From Micropterix aruncella (taxonomy: Eukaryota; Arthropoda; Insecta; Lepidoptera; Micropterigidae), in NCBI GenBank assembly GCA_944548615.1, contig OX155960.1:14432883-14496882 (forward strand): 64,000 nt of DNA, in the 5' to 3' direction. The stretch's first letter is position 1; each line of letters starts with the position of its first letter. The position numbers and the translations under genes are program-made. The notes under the pieces are model-generated. The model was not told the DNA's origin and made no database searches. It worked only from the letters and a program-made list of their open reading frames with translations. Below, piece by piece: positions 10,430 to 20,062 of this stretch.

Positions 10430-11800
10430 ATGGCGTCTACGCAAGGCTCTCGGGCTGCGTCAGGAAGCAGCCGACGAAGCGAGAGGCTGCAAGAAATAAG
10501 AGAAGCCTCGGATGAAGTACGAAGAGTGACGAGGCAACGCGCCAAGTTGAGCGCGGAGAAGAAAAAACTGGAGGCTGCCGAAGAAGCAGAGAAGAAAAAA
10601 TTGGAGGCCCAACTTGCCATAACTGCGTCTGCAAGGCAAGAGAAACAAGCGGATCTAGAAGCCGAAATGGAAATGTTAGAAGCAGACGGCCAGCATGCTC
10701 TTAGAATGCTGGAAGTCGTGTCGGAGGCTTTCGGGAGCACAGAAGGAGGTAGCGCCTGGGGAGAAACGAGAAACCTCTCCGCAGAAGAGGATGCGGCAGA
10801 AAGAACGTCTCAGTGGGCAAATTATCACACGCCAGCAGCCAGAGCGGAACAGCGGATGGGTGAACGTGAGGGCGAGGTGAGCCGACGGGCGCCGAGCGCC
10901 GCCGCTGATTTAGGCGGCGGCGCGGCGCCCGAGCCGGCCGACGAGAGCGCAAGGGCGCTGGCGAGCGCTGCCGCTCAATTCGCGGCCGCCGCAAAATCGG
11001 ACAGCGGCGAGGTACGCGGATGGGAACAGCACAAGAACGACGCGACGCGGAGGGGCCGCGACGTGGACGCGGCCGGGGCGACCGCGGACGCGACGCTTCA
11101 CGAGGCAGCAGAGGCGGAAGGCGCCGCGCGTGCCAAGCAGAACACGGCAGCAGATTCCAGCTCGCAAGAGGATGCGAGTGAGAAGCTAATCAATCAGGTT
11201 AGTCGTATTTTCTCGATTGCTGCAATTAAACCTCATTATAATCGAGAGTTGCCCACATTTTCGGGCGATTGCTTGCACTTTATCGCGTTTAAATCGATTT
11301 TTGAACAATCCACCGACTTAATGAAATTAAATGATTCTCAAAATCTTCTACGTCTTCAGACAGCGTTAAAAGGGCGCGCACGCGAATGTGTTTCAGGTCT
11401 GTTGATGTCGCCATTAAATGTAAAAAATATAATGAAGACATTAGAGCTACTTTTTGGTAATCCAAATCAAATAATCCAACACACGTTAGCGGAGGTTAGG
11501 AGGATAAGGGAGTTAAAAGAAAATATGGATCCGCAAGAATTATTGAGATTTGCATGTCAAGTTAAAAATCTAGTAGCGACGGTTCGCTCAGTAAATAAAA
11601 CCGAGCATCTGTATAACCCGGAACTGTTAGAGACTTTGGTGTCGAAATTGCCAAAAAACTTAACCACTTTATGGCTAGGAGATAAAAATAGGACGAATAA
11701 AAATAGCTCAGAGCCTGTCAAAGTGTATTTTTCAGTATTCAGTATTAGTATTCAGTATTCAGTTTATTTATTCAAAATATACAATAACAGCATGAATTAG
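10430..11800 (+). CDS. gag: BEL/Pao Gag, truncated by a LINE insertion (unit 2)
   Basis: 456 codons, with the same protein as the unit 1 Gag: coiled coil, Ala-rich region, DUF1759-type domain, then truncation by the LINE at 11727. The identical break point shows that the two internal regions share a recent common source. Confidence 0.88.
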   Translation: MASTQGSRAASGSSRRSERLQEIREASDEVRRVTRQRAKLSAEKKKLEAAEEAEKKKLEAQLAITASARQEKQADLEAEMEMLEADGQHALRMLEVVSEAFGSTEGGSAWGETRNLSAEEDAAERTSQWANYHTPAARAEQRMGEREGEVSRRAPSAAADLGGGAAPEPADESARALASAAAQFAAAAKSDSGEVRGWEQHKNDATRRGRDVDAAGATADATLHEAAEAEGAARAKQNTAADSSSQEDASEKLINQVSRIFSIAAIKPHYNRELPTFSGDCLHFIAFKSIFEQSTDLMKLNDSQNLLRLQTALKGRARECVSGLLMSPLNVKNIMKTLELLFGNPNQIIQHTLAEVRRIRELKENMDPQELLRFACQVKNLVATVRSVNKTEHLYNPELLETLVSKLPKNLTTLWLGDKNRTNKNSSEPVKVYFSVFSISIQYSVYLFKIYNNSMN

Positions 11801-12644
11801 GAATTAAAGCTAATTATCGCATATTAGAATTCGTCAGTTTATATGTAGATATAAAACTATTTAAGCATAAATATTAATTCAACAATAGCATTGACTAAAG
11901 TCGGCTTTACACGACAGACAAATATTTTTTTTAAAAAGAAATAATAGAGCTGAATCCATGTACATGAGTATACATATAAAATAGATTATTATTATAAGAA
12001 TATTAATAGTCATCAAGCACTTTATACAAAAAATAATCACACAATTGGAAGTATCGAAACAAAATTGGAAAAAAACAACGTATGTATATGATCAGGTATG
12101 TTACATTACACATTGTAATCTACATATTAAATATTATAATTAAATAATAAAAACTAAAATGAGGTACCTGAAAGTTACATATTAATGTTATTCCCATTTC
12201 AAAGAATTGGCATGCTCAAAAAAATCACCCAGCTTATAGAAAGCATGTGTGGATTGCAGCTTTTGTTTTATAAATCTTTTAAACGCCTTTGTTTCCATCT
12301 TCCTTGTGGAGAGTGGTAGCTGGTTAAAGAGCTTATAGCTCAAATATCCAAAGGACTTTTGTGTCTGCGTAAGGCGTACTTTAGGCAGGATAACGTCATC
12401 ACGTCTGCGTGTATTGTGGGAGTGCATATTCCCGTTTACCTCTTGTTCGTTAATATTTGATTTAGCATATAGTAGACATTGTAAAATATATTCAGACGTA
12501 AAAGTCAGTATTTTGTACTTAAGAAAATATGGTTCGCAGTGCGTGTCACGGGATACTCCTGCAATTGCTCTCAATGCACTTTTCTGTAAAATGAAAACCC
12601 TAGAACTGTCTGTGGCATTCCCCCTGTCTGTGGCATTCCAGTGT
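11722..12644 (-). mobile_element. Same LINE fragment in gag of unit 2
   Basis: This is a base-for-base counterpart of the fragment at 3839-4761, with the same flanking AGTGT, the same minus-strand RT C-terminus (12188-12574) and the same 16-bp duplication at its 5' junction. Two independent insertions this alike are not credible, so it was copied together with the BEL unit. Confidence 0.87.
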
Positions 12645-15600
12645 GGTTAGAAGAACTAGCGGTTGGAGCCCAAGATGCGGGGTTTGGCGCTGGAGAACCA
12701 GCGAAAAGAACTCAGGAGTTGCCCCGTGACAAAAGATATAAAAATAGCTCGAAGAGGAATTTCGTGCTAAATACGCACGGCAAACCATCTGGCCAGTGTC
12801 CCCATTGCAAAGAAGGTCACTACCTTAGCAAGTGTGAAAAACTAAAAGATATGTCTCTAGAAGCTCGGTGGTCGGCAGTCAAAAGTTTAGGTGTCTGCTA
12901 TAAATGTCTCAGTCCGTCGCATAAACGAAACAGCTGTTTGGCTTATAAGCGTTACCCAAAAAATAAGTTTCACTTTTTATTGTCACCCCTCGCGCCCGGG
13001 CGAGAAAGTACTGAAAGGGAAAGTGAAAGTGTGGCAAGGACGCAAGTCGGCGTCACAACAAATACCGTCTCGCCGAACCGAGTTTTATTACAGATAGTGC
13101 CGGTCCAAATAACGGGTCCGAAGGGTAAAAAACAAGTACACGCTCTTTTAGACAGCGGATCGACCGTATCGTTGTTAGATAAAGCCGTGGCGATAGAACT
13201 AGGCATAAGAGGTGTGACACGACCTTTAGAAGTATCAGGTGTAAGAGGTATGAAGGTTTCTAATCACGACGCGGAAACGGTATCGTTTCAAGTAAAAGGT
13301 ATTTCAAGCGATAAAACCTATGAAATACAAGCATATAGCGTGATAGATTTGAATCTGCCTACGCTAAAATGTTTTGCAGGGTACGGCACACGGCGCGTAA
13401 CGGAAGCGACGTACTTTTCGAATAAAATGGAGGACGTAACGCCTCAATTATTAATAGGTGCCGATTGCGGTAATTTAATTGTCACGAGACGCGTCACGCG
13501 GGTTAACGAAAATATGTCAATGGCACAAACACGGCTTGGGTGGGTACCTATAAGCACTGGGCCGGCCGAGAGCCACGCCGGGCACCAGCATAACTTTTGT
13601 ATCAGCGGGCAGGTCAGTGACGCGTCACTGCAAAAATTATTACAGGAAAATATAAAACTCGAGCAGGAGTGGCCGGGAAAGCAGCGAGAACCCGCCGAGT
13701 GGCGGAGGGCGACGGAATTGCTGGAAAACACTACCTCGGTAGCCGACGGCATTTGGTCTGCAGGTTTATTGTGGCGAGAGGATGAAAGGATTATGCCAGA
13801 CAGTAAGCCAATGGCGCTCGCTCGGCTTAGGTCGGTCGAGCGTAAGATGGACGCAGACCCCGAATATGCCAAGGCTTATTGTCTGAAAATGGACCACTAT
13901 GTAAAACAGGGCTATGCACAAGAAGTGCGACCAGAGAGTTTAGTCGGTAGGAAAGATATTTGGTTTTTACCGCACTTAGGGGTGGTACATCCTGCCAAAC
14001 CGGGCAAACTCAGGGTAGTGCATGACGCAGCAGCGTGTGTGAAGGGAGTGTCTTTAAACTCTCATCTATTATCAGGACCGGACCTGTCAAATAGTATAGT
14101 GGGAGTTTTATGTAGATTTCGCGAGTACGCCGTAGGTTTTACAGCAGACATAGCCGATATGTTTCTGCGCATCAGGATAATGGAAGAGGACCAGTACTCT
14201 CAGTTATTTCTGTGGAGGGGAAATCGCAGGGATATAGAGCCAAAGGTCCTAAAAATGAAAAGTTTAATTTTCGGTGCCAGGACATCGCCGTGCACCGCGG
14301 AATTTGTGCGCATAAAAAATGCTGAGAGATTTCGCGATCGGTTCCCGCGAGCTGTGAGAGGAATAATCGAAAACTTTTTTGTTGACGATTTATTGTTCGG
14401 GGCGGAAACCGTGACGGAAGCGCGTAAGCTAATCAACGACATAGTTTGGATACATAAACAGGGGAACTTTAATCTTACGGGTTGGAGTTCGAACGAAAAT
14501 GAGGCATTAAGCGATATACGGCAAGAAGAAAAGAATACAAAAGCTATAGGGCTAGAGAAAGGAGAGCTGCGCGCGCAGCGTTTACTAGGTCTAGAGTGGA
14601 TACCTATGTCAGACGAGCTAGGATTCGGTCTGAGCATGGAGAAGTTAGATATAGAGCTGAAAACAGGTAAAAGGAGGCCGACCAAGAGGGAGGCGTTACG
14701 CGTAGTGATGTCGGTCTGGGACCCACTAGGTCTGCTGAGTCCTGTAACGATAAGAGCTAAAGTTCTTATGCAGAACGTATGGGCCAGCAGTATAGGTTGG
14801 GATCAAGCCGTCACTCCAGAGATATTTGAGAGCTGGAGGGACTGGCTCAAAGTACTAGATATGGCGCGAGGTGTGAGACTTCCTCGATACTTAGGTACGA
14901 CCCGAAATGCAGGTGAGCGTAGAGAATTGCACGTTTTCTGCGATGCGTCGGCGAAAGCAATGTGTGCTGTCGCTTATTTGCGTGTAGAAAGAGAAGGCCA
15001 AGGTATTTTAGTGTCCTTTTTAGCTAGTAAAACGCGAGTGGGGCCTTTAAAAGGCCAGACGATACCGCGAATGGAGCTTACTGCAGCGCTGCTAGGGGCT
15101 CAACTCGCAAATAAAATTATTAAGGAACAAACGGCGGAAATACACGTTAAGGTCTTGTGGACTGATTCAACTAATGTTATTTGGTGGCTCACGTCAAAGA
15201 GCGTCGATCATCAGCAGTTTGTTAGTAACCGTTTAGGGGCTTTGGATGACCTGTCATCGCCAAAAGAATGGCGCTGGTTGTCGGGAAAAAGTAATCCCGC
15301 TGATGACGGGACGAGAGTGACAACAGCGGTAGATCTTACCTCGGAGGGTCGGTGGCTAAAAGGCCCTAATTTTTTGCGCGAATCGCGCGATAAATGGCCC
15401 GCAGAAATTCCGCTAGCTCCGACCGAAAAAGAAAAGGGCAGGTTGGAATTTAAACCGGTGGCCGTTTTTGCACTCCATCAAAAGTTGGCAAGCGTATTAG
15501 AGGTAGAACGTTTTTCACAGCATCGTAGAATCGTGCGTGCTATGGGATACGTAAAAAAATTTATTCAGCTATGCCGGCGCGAGACGGCTGAAGGCCACCT

Positions 15601-16963
15601 TAGCGCCGGCGACATAGCTCAAGCGGAAATTGCACTCGTGAAAGAATCACAACGACGCAGTTTCAGCCGGGAAATAGACCTGATAAAGGGTGAGAAGGCC
15701 TTGCCCAAGGACAGTAGATTATGGACCGTCAACCTGTACGTCGATCAGAAGGGCGTACTGCGAATAAGCGGGCGAATTGAAAATGCAGATTCCGTTCCAC
15801 ATGATACGAGGAATCCTATGATTTTAGATGGCAGAGATTACTATACGCGTTTATTAATTCTACGAACGCACGAAGAGAGTGCCCATGGAGGGGTAGAATT
15901 AGTTTTAGCGACTCTGAGGGAAAGATTTTGGATTGTGTGCCCGAGAAACTCCATAAAAAAACTCATTTATCAGTGCGTTCCGTGTGCTATTCGGAAATCC
16001 AAACCGATGAGCGCGCTGATGGGTCAACTGCCGCGTGAACGCTTACAGTCTCATGACAGGTGTTTCGCGGTAGTAGGCGTTGATTTTTTTGGGCCGGTAT
16101 TCGTGACGGTGAGAAGAAAAATAGAAAAACGTTATGGGGTAATGTTTACCTGTATGAGCAGCCGAGCTTCCCATATAGAGCTAGCCGGAGATCTCTCCAC
16201 GAACGCGACTATACAGGCTTTAAGGAGATTTATAGCGAGAAGAGGTAAACCGCGGGTTTTTTGGTCAGACAGGGGTACTAATTTTCAGGGTGCGAGTGCG
16301 GAGCTGAAGAAAACAGTCGCCGAGATACGCAACGATGAAATTCGACAACGGCTAACTAACGATCAGATCGATTGGAGATTTAATCCACCAGGCGCACCTA
16401 ACTTTGGAGGATCCTGGGAGGCTATGATTAAGTCAACCAAGAGGGCCTTGCACGCCGTCTTGAAAGAGAGGGCCCCCCCAGAGGACGTCTTGAGGACTTT
16501 GTTAGCAGAAGTAGAAGCGATCCTGAATCGACGGCCTTTGGTGCATATCACGCTAGATAGTCGCGATGACGTGGTTCTTACGCCGAACCACTTATTGTTA
16601 GGGCACTCAGGTGGTAGTTCTGCAATGGGCGATTATACTACTCAAGAGTTACATAGCAGAAAACAGTGGGTGCAAACTCAGGCCTTGGCGGATGCATTTT
16701 GGAATAGATGGAAGCGAGAAATACTGCCTACAATGGTTCAAAGGCCAAAATGGAAAGTACCACAGCCGCCACTTGAGGTCGGCGACCTGGTACTTTTACT
16801 CGACCCGTCTATGGAAAGGGGAAAATGGACCAGGGCAAGGGTGGAAAAAATATACCCCGACAAGCGAGGTGACGTCAGGATTGTCGATGTCCGAGCGGGC
16901 GGGAAGATCTACCGCAGAACAATCGGTAAATTAGTGAAGCTGCCGGTGGCGGAGAAACAATAA
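12641..16963 (+). CDS. pol: BEL/Pao Pol polyprotein (unit 2)
   Basis: About 1440 codons, again opening on GTG as the continuation of gag. It has the same domain order as unit 1: zinc knuckles, DSGS protease, FVDD reverse transcriptase, RNase H, integrase DDE, DUF5641-like tail. I found two amino-acid differences from unit 1: Thr for Ser in a QAVTPEIF stretch (near 14812) and Leu for Ile in a SHIELAG stretch next to the integrase core (near 16180). No disabling change is visible apart from the lost Gag connection. Confidence 0.92.
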   Translation: MWLEELAVGAQDAGFGAGEPAKRTQELPRDKRYKNSSKRNFVLNTHGKPSGQCPHCKEGHYLSKCEKLKDMSLEARWSAVKSLGVCYKCLSPSHKRNSCLAYKRYPKNKFHFLLSPLAPGRESTERESESVARTQVGVTTNTVSPNRVLLQIVPVQITGPKGKKQVHALLDSGSTVSLLDKAVAIELGIRGVTRPLEVSGVRGMKVSNHDAETVSFQVKGISSDKTYEIQAYSVIDLNLPTLKCFAGYGTRRVTEATYFSNKMEDVTPQLLIGADCGNLIVTRRVTRVNENMSMAQTRLGWVPISTGPAESHAGHQHNFCISGQVSDASLQKLLQENIKLEQEWPGKQREPAEWRRATELLENTTSVADGIWSAGLLWREDERIMPDSKPMALARLRSVERKMDADPEYAKAYCLKMDHYVKQGYAQEVRPESLVGRKDIWFLPHLGVVHPAKPGKLRVVHDAAACVKGVSLNSHLLSGPDLSNSIVGVLCRFREYAVGFTADIADMFLRIRIMEEDQYSQLFLWRGNRRDIEPKVLKMKSLIFGARTSPCTAEFVRIKNAERFRDRFPRAVRGIIENFFVDDLLFGAETVTEARKLINDIVWIHKQGNFNLTGWSSNENEALSDIRQEEKNTKAIGLEKGELRAQRLLGLEWIPMSDELGFGLSMEKLDIELKTGKRRPTKREALRVVMSVWDPLGLLSPVTIRAKVLMQNVWASSIGWDQAVTPEIFESWRDWLKVLDMARGVRLPRYLGTTRNAGERRELHVFCDASAKAMCAVAYLRVEREGQGILVSFLASKTRVGPLKGQTIPRMELTAALLGAQLANKIIKEQTAEIHVKVLWTDSTNVIWWLTSKSVDHQQFVSNRLGALDDLSSPKEWRWLSGKSNPADDGTRVTTAVDLTSEGRWLKGPNFLRESRDKWPAEIPLAPTEKEKGRLEFKPVAVFALHQKLASVLEVERFSQHRRIVRAMGYVKKFIQLCRRETAEGHLSAGDIAQAEIALVKESQRRSFSREIDLIKGEKALPKDSRLWTVNLYVDQKGVLRISGRIENADSVPHDTRNPMILDGRDYYTRLLILRTHEESAHGGVELVLATLRERFWIVCPRNSIKKLIYQCVPCAIRKSKPMSALMGQLPRERLQSHDRCFAVVGVDFFGPVFVTVRRKIEKRYGVMFTCMSSRASHIELAGDLSTNATIQALRRFIARRGKPRVFWSDRGTNFQGASAELKKTVAEIRNDEIRQRLTNDQIDWRFNPPGAPNFGGSWEAMIKSTKRALHAVLKERAPPEDVLRTLLAEVEAILNRRPLVHITLDSRDDVVLTPNHLLLGHSGGSSAMGDYTTQELHSRKQWVQTQALADAFWNRWKREILPTMVQRPKWKVPQPPLEVGDLVLLLDPSMERGKWTRARVEKIYPDKRGDVRIVDVRAGGKIYRRTIGKLVKLPVAEKQ

Positions 16964-17074
16964 ATAAGTAGGTAGTTAATAGTTAGTAACTAGACTAAAT
17001 AAAAATAGAAAATAAATTCGTAATTAGCGATTTGGCATAAGAGTTGTAAATATTTTATGCCAAATGGAGGGGTG

Positions 17075-18272
17075 TGGACGATTTTATTCATTTTTGAGGG
17101 AATAAGCTTAAGAAATTACGCACTAAAAATATGTGGAACCCCACACGGTACAAGAGCACTTCATTTAGATTTACGACAGCGAGCGGAGCTGGCCAGGAAG
17201 TGTAAGGTTTCTTTTCATATCTTTCACAAAGGACATTTTAAGTGGAAGACGAGGGTATGCGAGCGGCCGAGAAAAAAACGGCAAAGCGAGGGAGTCGCGC
17301 AGTCGTAAATCTAATGGACGTCAAACCGCTAAATACGGATATAAAAAATAATCTTATGATAATTGTGAAATAAAGTCAAGTATAAATATCAACATCATTT
17401 ACAATAGCAATACTCTCGAATGCAGCAATCTAGGAAAACGACTAACTTCTTTATAGTTAAGTTACAGTAAAGTTTCATATATGTAAATCATAAATAATAT
17501 TAAAATAGGTAAAATGGCGTGAGAGTCGCGGGCGAAATAATGTAATAACGATCAAATGTGTGTCGCACGTGACTCTCGATCACTAATTAGACTATAAGTA
17601 GAGTAATTAAGGGAATGAATGTAAATAAGACTCTAAACGAGACGTACGGAGCCGCCATTAGGGGGTGCGGTTTGTTTATTTAAATAGCCAATAGGCGAGT
17701 AGCTGGCACTCGCCAATGAGAACGTACGATCTCTGACCAATCAACAAGAAGAGCTTATTTGAAAGCTTTGACTTCCATTTTGAAATTAGGCCAGTCAGTC
17801 TCAAAAGAATCTTTGACTCCGGCAGACGTCCGTTGCCGAATCGGCGCGTAGATTGAAAGATATCGCCCTCATAGTTTAGGACGCGTCGGATGTGCATAAT
17901 AATTGCACATTTGCATAGTAATTGCAACTCGTGAGTTGCAATCGCGGCGAATGGTGAATTGTGTCGTGTAAAGAGGACTTGCTGAAAATAAAAACCGCAT
18001 TAATAACATTCTCTATATTTACTGAACCGTTCCTTCCTAAGTTCTGTGGAATTATTCTTCGGGAACGACTAAATCCAGACAGCCTGCCGAGAGCTGTGTA
18101 TACGCCAAGAAACCCTATGGAGCAGCTGACGACGTGAGTAAAATTAACAATTAACCACATACAGTCTACTACCACATCGCGTCGTACGCGGCAGCTTTGG
18201 CTTCCGCGATTAAGGTCCTGGACCCTGCGTTCGATTCGACGAGTTCGTCGGCCCTGAAGCAGGTTTCGTCCA
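17075..18272 (+). repeat. BEL/Pao array, LTR 3 (3' LTR)
   Basis: This LTR is 1198 bp, ends CA and is followed by TGCAT (18273-18277), matching the repeat before LTR 1. It carries six private substitutions that I could see (near 17107, 17136, 17633, 17830, 17932 and 18096). Confidence 0.9.
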
Positions 18273-18277
18273 TGCAT

Positions 18278-18654
18278 ATTAACAAATATTTTCGTATTAA
18301 TTTCACCGAATCGCTTTTGTTTTTTTTCAATTATCTCTCCATTGAGATTCACAAAGGCGCCGCGACGTGGACGAATGGAAGGGGGGGAGGTATGGGTTAG
18401 GGCGCGAGGGGTCGTCTGCTTACCGGCAAAGTCTTGGGGTGACACAACCGATTTTTTTCTTTTTAAAATGCATTCCACGTAATAATTGGCAGCATAGTTG
18501 ATGTTGCATTTTGAAATGTGGTCATGCGGAAAGTACGTGAGTCCTCTTGTTGGAATAGTTACTCCACTGTTATACTCATCCTGTCATGGGGGAGATCAGT
18601 AAATCAGCGCATGCTAGTTGTAATAAAAATCAATGAAAATGAAACAATGATTCG
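18278..18654. other. Spacer containing RepE fragment
   Basis: No gene seen. Around 18427-18462 the sequence matches, in reverse complement, 29391-29432 (a word like GGGTGACACAA next to a T run). A looser copy is near 59530. I call this short family RepE; its class is unknown. Confidence 0.4.
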
Positions 18655-18912
18655 GAGAGTCTCTCAATGATTCGGAGACTGCTCAACGGTCAACAGCACA
18701 GAAACGAAATTTTATATAAGCATTCAATTATGATAGCCCGTACTAAGTTTTACCACGACAGGGCTGCTGCAATTAGAGTTGGCTCCCGACGAGCGATTCC
18801 TTAACGGTCAACAGTATAAACACGAAATTCGGATACGTATTCAATTATTATAGCCCGATCCAAGTTCTACTATGACATGGCTGCTGCGCCCAAGGTTGGC
18901 TTGGGACAGAGC
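18655..18912 (+). repeat. RepD: two ~120-bp tandem units
   Basis: Two similar units run head to tail. Each contains a word like ACGGTCAACAG, then ATTCAATTAT, ATAGCCCG, then GACAGGGCTGCTGC or a variant, then GTTGGCT. The same dimer occurs in reverse orientation at 28037-28280 inside the last intron of GRP-A. No coding potential; unclassified. Confidence 0.6.
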
Positions 18913-19132
18913 TTTTTAATAACAGCTTGTTTTTTAAAATGTGTTTTTACTATTATCCTATTACTTTTTGATTACTTTTTTTTGCGAGATTATTAATTAG
19001 ATTTTTCTTTCTGCCTTATATTTAATTATGTTTTCGGAGAGTCAACTGGGCCGAGTGGAGATAATTAACTTCTTCGTTTCCTTGTTTTATTTTCTCATCG
19101 TCGGGTAACCTCAACGTCTATTAGTTAGGGAG

Positions 19133-19285
19133 TCGGCGACAAAGAAGTGCAAGAGTTTTGGAAAAGCTGATACTTTCAGATCAGACAGTATTTTGGCCAT
19201 AGAATGCTGGGGTACAGTCAGTAGGCCAGATTCCGGGACACCTGGCGCTGGCGTGCTGGGAAAGGGAAAGGCTGGCGTATTGGCG
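19133..19285 (-). repeat. RepB copy
   Basis: The reverse complement resembles 25735-25870 and 63195-63325. All share a word like TGTCTGATCTGA next to TATCAGCT, and a CTGGCCT block. Unclassified interspersed repeat. Confidence 0.5.
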
Positions 19286-19294
19286 TACTATACG

Positions 19295-19503
19295 GGGAGC
19301 TAATGATCCCTCGCTGAGTTGGCCACGAAGACCCATTCTGTTCAAGGTTGGTCACCTATCCGGCGGCCTCCACGCATGAATTGCGGGCCCGGGTAGGACT
19401 ATGGCCTTAAGGCTAGTTTCCTCTAGTAATCAACCTTCTGGCGCTCCTGGACGGTCTGCGCACCGTACGGCGTGAGCCAATCGATTGTGCACTCTGACTA
19501 TCA
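19295..19503 (+). repeat. RepA copy, 5' portion only
   Basis: This begins GGGAGCTAATG and runs through GAGTTGGCCACGAAGACCC to the CACTCTGACTA block, then leaves the family consensus. It is truncated at the 3' side. Confidence 0.65.
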
Positions 19504-19829
19504 GTTTAGAGTTTCAAGGCGAATCCTTTTTTAATTGATACCTACTGAAAGGAAAAAACTCCGTGATCAAAGTGGCATATGTAAGGAACTCCATCACCAA
19601 ACTGTACGTAGGAAAAAAGACTTTTAATTAAATAGTGGTCACCTACGATCGATCAATAAACACACCAGCCGATGTGATCGAAATACGACAATAATATCAC
19701 TGTTTATAAGTAATTATCATCGCTCCGACCGGTCGACAAATAGCCCCGTCGCTTCGTCGCCGAACTTTAATTTGCCCGATCGGGTGCCTGGGTTCGAAAC
19801 CCGGTCTGGCCAAAAAATATTTTTATCTA
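19504..19829. other. Spacer with a tRNA-like T-arm (B-box) at 19788-19804
   Basis: No gene seen. CTGGG, then TTCGAAA, then CCCGG forms a T-arm with an exact RNA polymerase III B-box (GGTTCGAAACC). I could not fold a whole tRNA around it, so it is more likely the head of a tRNA-derived SINE or part of the 5' end of the LINE that follows. Confidence 0.4.
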
Positions 19830-20062
19830 AAATAGTGACACGAGCGCCATCTATCGGTGCATAAACTACACGTATGTGTCAGAGAAAATAAATTGCGCCC
19901 CGCGATCGCACTCAAGCGCCCAGCAGCAGACAGAACGGCGTTGCCAGATAGCCACAAACCACCAAGTCTACATAAATTGTGTGTGAAAATTAAAACAGCT
20001 GTGAATCCTTCATGATCCACGAGCTAATATACAGCTATATTACATTCTGTACATAAACAGCC

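Larger units (their letters stand above)
1303..18277 (+). mobile_element. Tandem BEL/Pao LTR retrotransposon array (LTR-int-LTR-int-LTR)
   Basis: Three ~1.2-kb LTRs (1308-2505, 9192-10388, 17075-18272) alternate with two internal regions that are almost identical base for base, with a period of 7883-7884 bp. The whole array, not each unit, is flanked by the 5-bp duplication TGCAT (1303-1307 and 18273-18277), so it sits at one insertion site. LTRs begin TGG and end CA. Each internal region has a primer-binding-like site, a Gag (DUF1759) region, a Pol with protease, RT, RNase H and integrase, and a polypurine tract, in BEL/Pao order. Both units carry the same 918-bp LINE insertion that splits gag from pol, so both are probably non-autonomous. 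Origin by unequal crossing-over between LTRs is likely; an assembly artefact is the alternative. Confidence 0.93.

Noticed and set aside
19788..19804. tRNA gene suggested by an exact B-box
   Set aside because: A T-arm is present, but I could not find matching acceptor, D and anticodon arms upstream.
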